From assembly GCA_902797275.1 (NCBI GenBank), contig CADBSI010000113.1, positions 1-11,419 on the forward strand: DNA of 11,419 nt. Direction: 5' to 3'. The position numbers were made by a program, and so were the translations under genes. Under the pieces are notes generated by a model. That model searched no databases. It saw nothing but the letters and a program-made list of their open reading frames with translations, and had not been told where the DNA came from. Below are positions 1 to 6,502 of this stretch, in pieces. Within the stretch, counting starts at the first letter, position 1, and each line of letters begins with the position of its first letter. The stretch comes from an uncultured Erysipelotrichaceae bacterium (GTDB lineage Bacteria; Bacillota_I; Bacilli_A; RF39; UBA660).

Positions 1-400
1 TAACACGTTCAGCCCCATTAATAATAAATGTTCCACTGTCTGTCATAACAGGCATATCACCTAAAAATATTTCTTGTTCTTTAACCTCACCTGTTTCATG
101 GTTAAATAACCTTACATCAACTTTTAAAGGTTGAGAATAAGTTGTTTCTCTGTCTTTACTTTCCTTAATTGAATATCTTGGTTCATCAAAATGATAATCA
201 CCAAACTCAAGTGATAAAGTACCAGAAAAATTTTCAACTGGAAATAAGTCATCAAATACTTCTTTTATACCAGTATCAATAAACCATCTGTAACTCTTCT
301 TTTGAATTTCCAATAAGTCTTTTAATTCATAAGTATTTTTAATCCTAGAAAAGGATCTTCTTTGACGATAATCGCCACAATTAATAAGCTTATAAGCCAT
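1..400 (-). CDS. rpoB: RNA polymerase beta subunit, N-terminal 133 residues (partial)
   Basis: This is the beginning of the beta subunit of DNA-dependent RNA polymerase; the rest lies beyond the left edge. The reading frame starts MAYKLINCGDYRQRRSFSRI and includes LLEIQKKSYRWFID, LSLEFGDYHFDEPRYSIKES, TYSQPLKVDVRLFNHETGEV and ends MTDSGTFIINGAERV. These are the protrusion/lobe segments that open bacterial beta subunits and match the Bacillus protein almost position for position. The ATG at 400 follows an AGGGGTG ribosome binding site (minus strand, about 406-412). The window ends before the rifampicin-binding region. The gene lies 94 bases downstream of the ybxB-type methyltransferase on the same strand, the usual Firmicutes order. 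Confidence 0.97.
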   Translation of the reverse strand, partial: MAYKLINCGDYRQRRSFSRIKNTYELKDLLEIQKKSYRWFIDTGIKEVFDDLFPVENFSGTLSLEFGDYHFDEPRYSIKESKDRETTYSQPLKVDVRLFNHETGEVKEQEIFLGDMPVMTDSGTFIINGAERV

Positions 401-433
401 TAAAATTCACCCCTATACACTAATTTTTTTCTT

Positions 434-463
434 AACATATTTAAATTTCTAATACGTCGCCAA
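434..463 (-). promoter_or_regulatory. Candidate promoter directly upstream of rpoB
   Basis: On the minus strand TTGGCG (458-463) and TATGTT (434-439) are separated by 18 bases, each matching 4 of 6 consensus positions. A transcript would begin near 427, about 27 bases before the rpoB ATG. This would give rpoB an entry independent of the ybxB promoter. The match is moderate and the DNA is AT-rich, so chance is possible. Confidence 0.3.
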
Positions 464-494
464 TTTATATTAATAACATAATTTCCTTCAATAG

Positions 495-1082
495 TCAACA
501 ACATTTTAAAGAAATTATGTAAAAACCTTTACTTTTTTCCAAAACGTTTACATTATAATATTCACTCATATCTTTTATAAAAGATTTAGCACCTTGTTCT
601 TTTCTAATTACTAAGTAAATAACCCCATTTTCATTTAAATAATTTTTACTATCTATCATAAGTTCATATAACTTAGTTTTACCAACTCTAATAGGTGGAT
701 TAGTAATAATGTAATCAAATTTATCTGACACATTTAAATAACCATCACTATTAATTACTAAACAATCACACTTATTATCACTAACATTCATTTTACTTAG
801 ATGAACTGCTCTTTTATTAACATCTACCATTGTAACCTTAGTATTCTTTAATTTAGAAATAACTACTCCAATTGCACCATAACCACATCCAAGATCTAAT
901 ACTTTACCTTTAATATCTAAATTTAAAACTGTTGTAAGAAGTAAATAAGTCCCATAATCAAGTTCACCTTTAGAAAATACTCCATTATCAGTTTTAAAAA
1001 CAAAATCTTGATTTAAAAAATTAATTTTAAATTCTCTTATTTCACTTTTTAAATTATCATCATTTACAAAATAATGTCCCAT
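495..1082 (-). CDS. ybxB: YbxB/RsmC-type class I SAM-dependent RNA methyltransferase
   Basis: Predicted cytoplasmic methyltransferase of 195 aa that transfers a methyl group from S-adenosylmethionine to a guanine N2 in rRNA, inferred from the RsmC/YbxB family. The protein opens MGHYFVND, like Bacillus YbxB. It has the SAM-binding motif VLDLGCGYGAIG (residues 61-72), an acidic residue after strand 2 in VTMVDVNKRAV, and the catalytic NPP motif (128-130) in DYIITNPPIRVGK. The start at 1082 is chosen because AAGGTG lies seven bases upstream and the family begins here. A TTG-initiated extension to 1112 has no usable ribosome binding site and lies in a hairpin. YbxB normally sits between rplL and rpoB; here rpoB follows but rplL does not precede it. 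The gene ends on TGA, so the standard code applies. Confidence 0.9.
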   Translation of the reverse strand: MGHYFVNDDNLKSEIREFKINFLNQDFVFKTDNGVFSKGELDYGTYLLLTTVLNLDIKGKVLDLGCGYGAIGVVISKLKNTKVTMVDVNKRAVHLSKMNVSDNKCDCLVINSDGYLNVSDKFDYIITNPPIRVGKTKLYELMIDSKNYLNENGVIYLVIRKEQGAKSFIKDMSEYYNVNVLEKSKGFYIISLKCC

Positions 1083-1092
1083 ATTCACCTTC

Positions 1093-1144
1093 AAAAAAGT
1101 AAAAAGAAGCAACTAATATAATTAAAATATAGTTACTCCTTTCT
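1093..1144 (-). terminator. Long hairpin plus T-run just before ybxB: terminator or attenuator
   Basis: On the minus strand the arm 1144-1128 folds onto 1116-1101. Ten pairs (three of them G-U), then AACTA/TAGTT, then three more A-T pairs across one bulged base make about 18 bp around a 7-base loop. Six T residues follow (1098-1093). The T-run ends only a few bases before the ybxB ribosome binding site, so there is no room for a promoter after the hairpin, and any transcript reaching ybxB must read through it. It is either a leaky end for the upstream operon or an attenuator for ybxB-rpoB. The 5' arm buries an unused AGGAG sequence (1136-1140). Confidence 0.6.
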
Positions 1145-1153
1145 TAATTCGTT

Positions 1154-1182
1154 ATTTTACAATAAAATATTTTTAATTGCAA
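1154..1182 (-). promoter_or_regulatory. ybxB: Candidate sigma-A promoter for ybxB-rpoB
   Basis: On the minus strand TTGCAA (1177-1182) and TAAAAT (1154-1159) are exactly 17 bases apart. Transcription would start near 1147, immediately before the 5' arm of the hairpin at 1101-1144. This is what a promoter with leader attenuation would look like. The promoter lies in the gap just after the upstream 100-aa gene. Confidence 0.5.
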
Positions 1183-1188
1183 GTAATT

Positions 1189-1491
1189 TTAAACAAAATC
1201 AATTAATTCAATATTATTAACATCATAATTTAAAGATTTAACAATAGAATCTGTCTCATATTCATCAAATGAAGTTTTTATTTCATCAAAAGTTTTAAAA
1301 AATAATCCTACTTGATACATAAAAATTTCTTTAATAGTACTTCTTTCAATACCAATACTAAGTAAATATTCAATAATACTTTCTACATTCTCTTTATTAA
1401 TAATAATGTTTTCTACAATATAATCATAATTATAGTTTTTAATATCAATTATATCTTGATCTGTATAACCTAATTGTTTTAAAAAATCCAT
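1189..1491 (-). CDS. Small helical protein of unknown function (100 aa)
   Basis: I do not recognise this gene. The 100-aa protein is acidic, all-helical in appearance, with no signal peptide or membrane segment. Residues around IIEYLLSIGIERSTIKEIF and the following VGLFFKTFDEIKTSF have the spacing of an mTERF-like helical repeat (helix, 'GI' turn, helix, then a partly buried third helix), and the N-terminus LGYTDQDIIDIKNYNYDYIV looks like a preceding unit. That resemblance is by eye only. The ATG at 1491 follows AAGGAGG with 8-base spacing and lies one base after the stop of the 767-aa gene, so it is almost certainly translated in coupling with it. The excellent ribosome binding site and conserved junction make it a real gene despite its size. 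Confidence 0.8.
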   Translation of the reverse strand: MDFLKQLGYTDQDIIDIKNYNYDYIVENIIINKENVESIIEYLLSIGIERSTIKEIFMYQVGLFFKTFDEIKTSFDEYETDSIVKSLNYDVNNIELIDFV

Positions 1492-1492
1492 T

Positions 1493-3796
1493 TTAATTAC
1501 CTCCTTCTACTAATTTAGTAATTAAAGTTTCAATACTTTTATATTCATCTTTAGTAATTACACTTTGATATGTTAAAGCAATTATTAAAGCATAAACACC
1601 TAAAACATTTCTTGTTTTTAAATAGTTATAAACACGAATAGTTTTAATTCTTGAAAAATATAAATTATTAATTTTATATCTTAAATCATTTATTTTATAA
1701 ACGTTATCCAATTTTTCCAAATATTCATCTATTTCTAAGTTAAAATCAGTGCTATTTTTAATATCTAATAATAAATTAGTCATTTCACTTCGATCAATAA
1801 ATTCATATTCATAATTAAAATATAAATTTTTATATTCTTCTGGTAAAACTAAAATATCTACCTTTGGATTAGCAACTTCCCCTGCTAATATTCCTGGTTT
1901 ACTACCAAATATTCTTAAATTATTATCCGTTGAATAACGTAGTTTTAATAAAGTATCACGAGAAATCATATTTAATTTATATGGATATTTTTTAATATAA
2001 TCCGAACCATCAAATACTTGTTCTTTACCAAGGAAAGCCTTTTCATGACCAATTGCTTCTATATAATAATCTAAATTAGTAATTAAATTAACATTACATA
2101 GTAAATATTTAACATTATCATTATTAAGTTCTAATTCATATTTTTTAACTATTTCATAATTTCTTTTTAAAATATCAGTATTAATTATTAATAATTCACG
2201 ATAATTATCAAATAAATTTATTAAATTAATATTATGTTCTTTGTAAAAAGAAATATCATCTATAAAAGTATTTAATAATTTATTTTTCATAAATACACTT
2301 GGTAATGTTTTTAAAATAACCTCAACAATATTTTTTAAATTGTCATTTTTACCACTTAAATCATTTTGAATTATTTCTAAACATTTTTTTAAGTTATTTA
2401 AATCTAAATTAGTAATATTTTCCATAACATCATGATATTCATTAAATGTATCTAATAATTGATAACTATTAAGTAAAGTTTTAATATTTTCTAATTTGTT
2501 TACATTTTCTTCTACTTGATTAGTTAAACTTCCAACTACATCACTTTCTTGATTAAGTGATTCTTCTTTGGATTCAGATAAATTTTCCATTTGAGTATTT
2601 TCTAAATTATCAAAATCCTCCATACCTTCTTGTTTTTCTTCTATTTGATTAGATTGAATTGAATTATCAACATTTTCTAAAGGATTTAAACTTTCTTCTA
2701 CTTGATCAACTTGATTGTTTAAAGTTTCGGAACGAGTATCATTTTTTAACTCATTTAAATTATTAAAATTAAACATTTCTTCAGCTAAAATATTTCTAGT
2801 TTCAATATCTTGTTCTTCATTAAATTTTTTTTCAGCATCAACTTTTAATTCTTCATTTGGCAAATCAAAAGTTTGAATTGGTCCTGCAACAACATTATCA
2901 TCTAACTTATTATCTTCGATTTTAGATGATTCTAACTCATTACTTTCTTTTTCATCTTCTACAGTTATTTCATCTAACTCTTTTATTCTTTCATCAATTT
3001 TTTTAATTATTTCTTCTAAATCTAAATTATCATTAATTTTATTTTCTTCAACCTTATTATTTATTTCAGATACTTTTGGTAATTTAAAATCATCTTCGGT
3101 AAAGAATTCAGGCTCTTTAAGCTCAGAAACTTTAACCTCATCAAAGTCATAAGAATCATCTTTGTTTTCTTTAGAATTATTATTACTTTTATAAATATCT
3201 CGATTATACTTTAAAATATAGGCAAATATATCTATTTTTTCTTCCATTGTAATACTTGAAAAATCAAGAGCATCTATAACTTCTTCTATTTCAGTTAAAT
3301 ATTTATTTTCTTTTAAATTAGCAATAATTTCTTTATATGTATTTAAAGATAATTCTAATTTTTCCATATCTGTTTCAGGTAATTTTTCTTTATTACTTAA
3401 AAGATCTTTAATGATATTTTTTAATTCTTCTTTTTTAGTTTTCATTAATTCAATTAATTCTAAAATAGCATTTGTTTGCTCAGTTGTTAATTCAAGACTT
3501 ATTCCATCTCTAATACCTTTAATGATATACATTATACCTTGATAATTACAAGTTTTATTTTCAAATATTTCTTTGCCTTTTGGATCAATCATTTCTAAAA
3601 TTTTCTTGAAATCATCAATTAAAATTTTATCAAATTCCAAAACATCATTATCATTAAATACATTTAACTCCTCACTAATGTATTCTAAATCATCTTGATT
3701 TCTTGATAATTCATTATTTAAATAATTTAAATTATCGATATTCTTTTCTATAGCCTCTATCTTTATTTCTAATAAATTAATTAATTTATCTTGCAT
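1493..3796 (-). CDS. Large three-part protein of unknown function with acidic repeat linker (767 aa)
   Basis: I do not recognise this family. Three regions are visible. Residues 1-205 are helical, possibly coiled-coil, and resemble the N-terminus of the 422-aa protein encoded just upstream; compare IEEVIDALDFSSITMEEKI here with IEEFLMFLQFVNISLEDKY there. Residues 206-440 are a low-complexity, strongly acidic linker with three related NQ(V/I)...LEN units. Residues 441-767 are a folded-looking helical domain whose SFYKEHNINLINLFDNYREL and following helices recall mTERF-like repeats, ending with an Ile/Leu-rich helix pair. No signal peptide or membrane segment is seen, so it is probably cytoplasmic. 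The start at 3796 follows GGAGGG with 5-base spacing, located inside the end of the upstream gene. The long acidic linker suggests a scaffold or binding protein, which is only an inference. Confidence 0.9.
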   Translation of the reverse strand: MQDKLINLLEIKIEAIEKNIDNLNYLNNELSRNQDDLEYISEELNVFNDNDVLEFDKILIDDFKKILEMIDPKGKEIFENKTCNYQGIMYIIKGIRDGISLELTTEQTNAILELIELMKTKKEELKNIIKDLLSNKEKLPETDMEKLELSLNTYKEIIANLKENKYLTEIEEVIDALDFSSITMEEKIDIFAYILKYNRDIYKSNNNSKENKDDSYDFDEVKVSELKEPEFFTEDDFKLPKVSEINNKVEENKINDNLDLEEIIKKIDERIKELDEITVEDEKESNELESSKIEDNKLDDNVVAGPIQTFDLPNEELKVDAEKKFNEEQDIETRNILAEEMFNFNNLNELKNDTRSETLNNQVDQVEESLNPLENVDNSIQSNQIEEKQEGMEDFDNLENTQMENLSESKEESLNQESDVVGSLTNQVEENVNKLENIKTLLNSYQLLDTFNEYHDVMENITNLDLNNLKKCLEIIQNDLSGKNDNLKNIVEVILKTLPSVFMKNKLLNTFIDDISFYKEHNINLINLFDNYRELLIINTDILKRNYEIVKKYELELNNDNVKYLLCNVNLITNLDYYIEAIGHEKAFLGKEQVFDGSDYIKKYPYKLNMISRDTLLKLRYSTDNNLRIFGSKPGILAGEVANPKVDILVLPEEYKNLYFNYEYEFIDRSEMTNLLLDIKNSTDFNLEIDEYLEKLDNVYKINDLRYKINNLYFSRIKTIRVYNYLKTRNVLGVYALIIALTYQSVITKDEYKSIETLITKLVEGGN
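2483..2716 (-). repeat. Imperfect NQ(V/I)...LEN repeats in the acidic linker
   Basis: Within the 767-aa protein three units begin with NQV or NQI, continue with acidic residues and end in LEN: residues 361-376 (NQVDQVEESLNPLENV), 383-400 (NQIEE...DNLEN) and 426-438 (NQVEENVNKLENI). The similarity is at the protein level and spacing is irregular, so this is an old duplication or a short binding motif repeated, not a recent tandem repeat. Confidence 0.5.
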
Positions 3797-3797
3797 T

Positions 3798-5066
3798 TTA
3801 TCCCTCCATATTCAAAGTATCTAAATCAATGGTTAAAATCAGATCTTCAACTTTTATATTCTTTAATAATAAATCTCTATCATTAATATTTTTAAACTTA
3901 TCTATATTTTTTAACATCTTATTCACATAATCAATATTTTTTTCAATATAATTTAAAGGATTATCAGATGTAGCGCCTAAAACTAAAACTACACCATTAT
4001 CTAAAAATGTATATATTGTTTTTACAATAAACTCATTTTTTAAATAGAAAAACTTATCTTGAACTTTAAAATCAGGTAATACTAATTCTTCATTTATTTC
4101 TATATCTAAAAGATTTTTATATACACAACTTTTATATTTAGTTAAACAATTATCAAGATATTCTTGAATTAATAAACCATTATTTTTTCTTACAAATATT
4201 ATTTTTTTATAATAAATATCATTATATCTTTTACCTTGATATTCTATTTGCTTAATAAATTCTTCTATTTCTAAGTATTCTTTATAACAAAGTGATAATT
4301 TATCATACTCATGATTTTCATACAAATAAGAAAGTTTTGTTATTATATATTTTCTTTTCAAAAATAAATTATCTTTATTTTCTTTAAAAAGTATTTTATT
4401 ATCAACTTCTAATTCTTTTTTATTTAATAAACCTATGTCTATTTCTTTTTTAAATTCGGTAAGAAGATTAGTAATATCAGATAAATATATATTTACATCT
4501 AATAAAATATCATTAGTTAAAGTAAATTCTTTAACATTAAACTTAGCTATCATAATTAATATTTTATACTTATCTTCAAGACTTATATTAACAAATTGTA
4601 AAAACATTAAAAATTCTTCTATATCTAATATTAGAAAATTATTTTTCTTAAACAATAAATAATACTTATTTAAAAGTTCTAGTTTTTTTAGTTCTTCTTC
4701 TAAAACATCATATTTTAATTTAGTCTTTAAATATAAATCATTAAAATAAGTAAATAGTTTTTCCATATAAATAACAGCTGATTTATATTGAGGTAATTCT
4801 AATAAATTCTCGTTTCTATTTTTTAATAAATATTTAGAGCTTAAAAACATATCTTTGCTATTATTACCTAATTTATCTAGACATTCAATAATAAAATCTT
4901 GATCATAGAAATTTATAACATCATAATAAGATTTTTCTCCAGAATCAATTAAATCTTTTAATATGTTATAATTATTTTTTAAAGATAACATTTCTTCTCT
5001 TTTATCTTGAATATCTAATATTTTTGGTTCTATATAGGTTAATAATTTAGTTAAACTATCATTCAC
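3798..5066 (-). CDS. Helical protein of unknown function, first gene of the three-gene operon (422 aa)
   Basis: I do not recognise this gene. Residues 1-185 look helical (e.g. YDVLEEELKKLELLNKYYLL) and appear related to residues 1-205 of the 767-aa protein that follows: the block at 149-181 aligns with residues 170-202 there, sharing I-E-E, L-x-F, I, E-x-K, I, I-x-K-x-N at the same spacing, and both have KLEL before it. The C-terminal part (about 230-422) differs and includes a short hydrophobic stretch, DNGVVLVLGATSDNPLNYIE, likely a buried beta strand. There is no signal peptide or membrane segment. Its last codons carry the GGAGGG ribosome binding site of the next gene, which begins one base after the stop. 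The start at 5066 has only a weak GGTG site eight bases upstream, but it is the first start after a good promoter. Confidence 0.88.
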   Translation of the reverse strand: MNDSLTKLLTYIEPKILDIQDKREEMLSLKNNYNILKDLIDSGEKSYYDVINFYDQDFIIECLDKLGNNSKDMFLSSKYLLKNRNENLLELPQYKSAVIYMEKLFTYFNDLYLKTKLKYDVLEEELKKLELLNKYYLLFKKNNFLILDIEEFLMFLQFVNISLEDKYKILIMIAKFNVKEFTLTNDILLDVNIYLSDITNLLTEFKKEIDIGLLNKKELEVDNKILFKENKDNLFLKRKYIITKLSYLYENHEYDKLSLCYKEYLEIEEFIKQIEYQGKRYNDIYYKKIIFVRKNNGLLIQEYLDNCLTKYKSCVYKNLLDIEINEELVLPDFKVQDKFFYLKNEFIVKTIYTFLDNGVVLVLGATSDNPLNYIEKNIDYVNKMLKNIDKFKNINDRDLLLKNIKVEDLILTIDLDTLNMEG

Positions 5067-5095
5067 TAGACACCACTATCCCTTATTATAAGATA

Positions 5096-5124
5096 ATTTT
5101 AACATAAAGTTTTTCTTTAAGCAA
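5096..5124 (-). promoter_or_regulatory. Candidate sigma-A promoter of the three-gene operon
   Basis: On the minus strand TTGCTT (5119-5124) and TAAAAT (5096-5101) are 17 bases apart, giving a start near 5089 and a leader of about 23 bases before the ATG at 5066. A second perfect TATAAT (5085-5090) lies just downstream but has no matching -35. The promoter faces away from cwlJ across a 120-base divergent gap. Confidence 0.5.
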
Positions 5125-5186
5125 CCAGTTTTTTATTATTTTAGACGATATTTTTAAAATTTTACATATATTATATAGGAGGAAAT

Positions 5187-5615
5187 ATGCCTATTATTAA
5201 ATATACAGATAAAGAACTTGATTTATTAGCTAGACTTATGCGAGCTGAAGCAGTTGGTGAGGGAAATCTTGGTATGCTTATGGTTGGTAATGTAATTGTA
5301 AATAGAGCTTTAGCATCTTGTTTAACTTTTAAAAATATAAAATCTATTTATGATGCTGTTTATCAGTCTCCTGGAGGGTTTGCTGGAGTTAAAAGTGATT
5401 TGTTTTTTTCAAGTGCAACAGCTAATGAAAAAAAGTTAGCTAAAAGAATATTAGATGGCGAAAATTATTTTCCAGCAACTGATGCTTTATGGTTTTATGC
5501 TCCAAGTGGTGATAGTCCATGTGTTGCAAAATGGTATAATCAAAAATTAAGTGGAAGATATAAAAGTCATTGTTTCTATGTTCCTAATAAAGGAGTATGT
5601 CCTGAACTATATTAA
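5187..5615 (+). CDS. cwlJ: CwlJ-type spore cortex-lytic hydrolase (SleB/hydrolase-2 family)
   Basis: Predicted cell wall hydrolase that degrades spore cortex peptidoglycan during germination. The protein is 142 aa, the length I recall for Bacillus CwlJ. It has the family start DLLARLMRAEAVGEGNLGML with the putative catalytic glutamate E21, VGNVIVNR (residues 33-40), YQSPGGF, ALWFYAP, and a CwlJ-type ending with AKWYNQKLSGRYKSHCFY followed by C-P-E-L-Y. Like CwlJ and unlike SleB it lacks a signal peptide and a peptidoglycan-binding domain. In Bacillus CwlJ depends on GerQ and a sigma-E promoter; no gerQ is visible here. The ATG follows AGGAGG at 5177-5182. A CATATATT box (5165-5172) resembles a sigma-E -10, but the possible -35 (ATATT at 5148-5152) is close and the transcript would begin inside the ribosome binding site. 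Confidence 0.9.
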   Translation: MPIIKYTDKELDLLARLMRAEAVGEGNLGMLMVGNVIVNRALASCLTFKNIKSIYDAVYQSPGGFAGVKSDLFFSSATANEKKLAKRILDGENYFPATDALWFYAPSGDSPCVAKWYNQKLSGRYKSHCFYVPNKGVCPELY

Positions 5616-5650
5616 AAGAGAAAAGGTCTAATTCTTTTCTCTTTCGTTTT
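5615..5650. terminator. Bidirectional terminator between cwlJ and the SPFH gene
   Basis: AAAGAGAAAAG (5615-5625) and CTTTTCTCTTT (5634-5644) form a perfect 11-bp stem around an 8-base loop. A T-rich stretch follows on the plus strand and T residues follow on the minus strand, so it can end both convergent genes. It overlaps the last codons of the SPFH gene. Confidence 0.75.
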
Positions 5651-6386
5651 TCTTATTATAAGTATCAAATGATTTTAAAACATCAATTGGTAAAGCAAAA
5701 ATAATTGTATTTGATTGATCACTACTTAAATCATTAATAGTTTCAAGTGTTCTTAAATGAACAGCAACTGGATTTTCATTTAATTTATTAGCAGCTATAG
5801 CAAGGTTATTACTTGCTTCAATTTCTCCAACTGATTTAGTAATTACAGCTTGTTTTTCTCTTTCAGCTTCAGCAACTCTTGCAATTACTCTTTTCATCTC
5901 TTCTGGCAAAGATACATCTTTAAGTTCAACATTTTCTACCTTTATGCCCCAAGGATCAGTTGCTTTATCAATTATTTCACATATCTTTTGACTTATTTTT
6001 TCTCTTTCACTTAAAAGTTCATCTAAGCTAACTTCTCCTACTGCATTACGCATAGTTGTTTGAGCAAGTTGACTAACAGCATAATAAAAGTTTTCAACTT
6101 CAAGAATTGCCATACTAGCATCAAATATTTTATAGTAAACAACTGCATTTATTCTTATAGAAACATTATCTCTTGTAATAGCATCTTGTTCAGGTACATC
6201 AACAACTTTTGTTCTAATATCAATCTTTTTATAAGACTGAATTATTGGTAATACTATTTTCCAACCAGGTGTTAAAGTTTTCTTGTATTTACCAAAAGAA
6301 AACAAAACTCCCCTTTCATATTCATCAATTTGTTTAATTGATGCAAGTAAAATTACTAAAATTATTCCAATAATAACGTATAACAT
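5628..6386 (-). CDS. Slipin/prokaryotic stomatin (SPFH/band 7 membrane protein)
   Basis: Predicted membrane-anchored scaffold protein of the stomatin (slipin) branch of the SPFH family, which assembles in lipid microdomains. The 252-aa product starts with one membrane segment (about residues 2-16), then the band 7 domain: IDEYERGVLFSFGKY, TLTPGWKIVLPII, VDVPEQDAITRDNVSIRINA, LDELLSEREKI and ATDPWGIKVENVELKDVSLP, followed by the coiled region EMKRVIARVAEAEREKQAVI and a C-terminal LRTLETINDLSSD. This order matches archaeal and bacterial p-stomatins closely. The start at 6386 is preceded by AAAGGAG with 5-base spacing; the frame is open 31 codons further upstream, but that part overlaps the promoter and lacks a ribosome binding site. 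The usual partner, an NfeD protein, is not encoded next to it. Confidence 0.93.
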   Translation of the reverse strand: MLYVIIGIILVILLASIKQIDEYERGVLFSFGKYKKTLTPGWKIVLPIIQSYKKIDIRTKVVDVPEQDAITRDNVSIRINAVVYYKIFDASMAILEVENFYYAVSQLAQTTMRNAVGEVSLDELLSEREKISQKICEIIDKATDPWGIKVENVELKDVSLPEEMKRVIARVAEAEREKQAVITKSVGEIEASNNLAIAANKLNENPVAVHLRTLETINDLSSDQSNTIIFALPIDVLKSFDTYNKKNEREKN

Positions 6387-6450
6387 AAATACTCCTTTCA
6401 TATTAATAATAACATATTTTTTAGAAAAAATATATGAATAAATAAAAAGA

Positions 6451-6479
6451 AATATAACAATATAATAGTATGATAACAA
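6451..6479 (-). promoter_or_regulatory. Candidate sigma-A promoter of the SPFH gene
   Basis: On the minus strand TTGTTA (6474-6479) and TATATT (6451-6456) are 17 bases apart. The transcript would start near 6444, about 58 bases before the ATG at 6386. It overlaps the start region of the opposing YqfC-like frame. Confidence 0.4.
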
Positions 6480-6502
6480 ATTATAAAATAAATAAAAATG
6501 AA

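Noticed and set aside
476..494. Four-codon frame with a ribosome binding site between ybxB and rpoB
   Set aside because: An AAGGA site followed by ATG and a TAA four codons later can arise by chance in such DNA; nothing else supports a leader peptide.
495..1082. Use of UGA as Trp (code 4), given the Mollicutes-like composition
   Set aside because: Trp is encoded by TGG at the conserved positions checked, and ybxB ends on TGA exactly where the family ends.
1083..1112. TTG start that would lengthen the methyltransferase by ten residues
   Set aside because: The extra codons fall in the terminator-like hairpin and its T-run, the nearest AGGAG is more than 20 bases away, and the family starts at the internal ATG with a good site.
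4435..4662. Open frame of 75 codons on the plus strand
   Set aside because: It lies wholly inside the 422-aa gene on the other strand, without a ribosome binding site or family resemblance.
6060..6251. Open frame of 63 codons on the plus strand
   Set aside because: Antisense to the conserved band 7 domain of the SPFH gene; no independent support.
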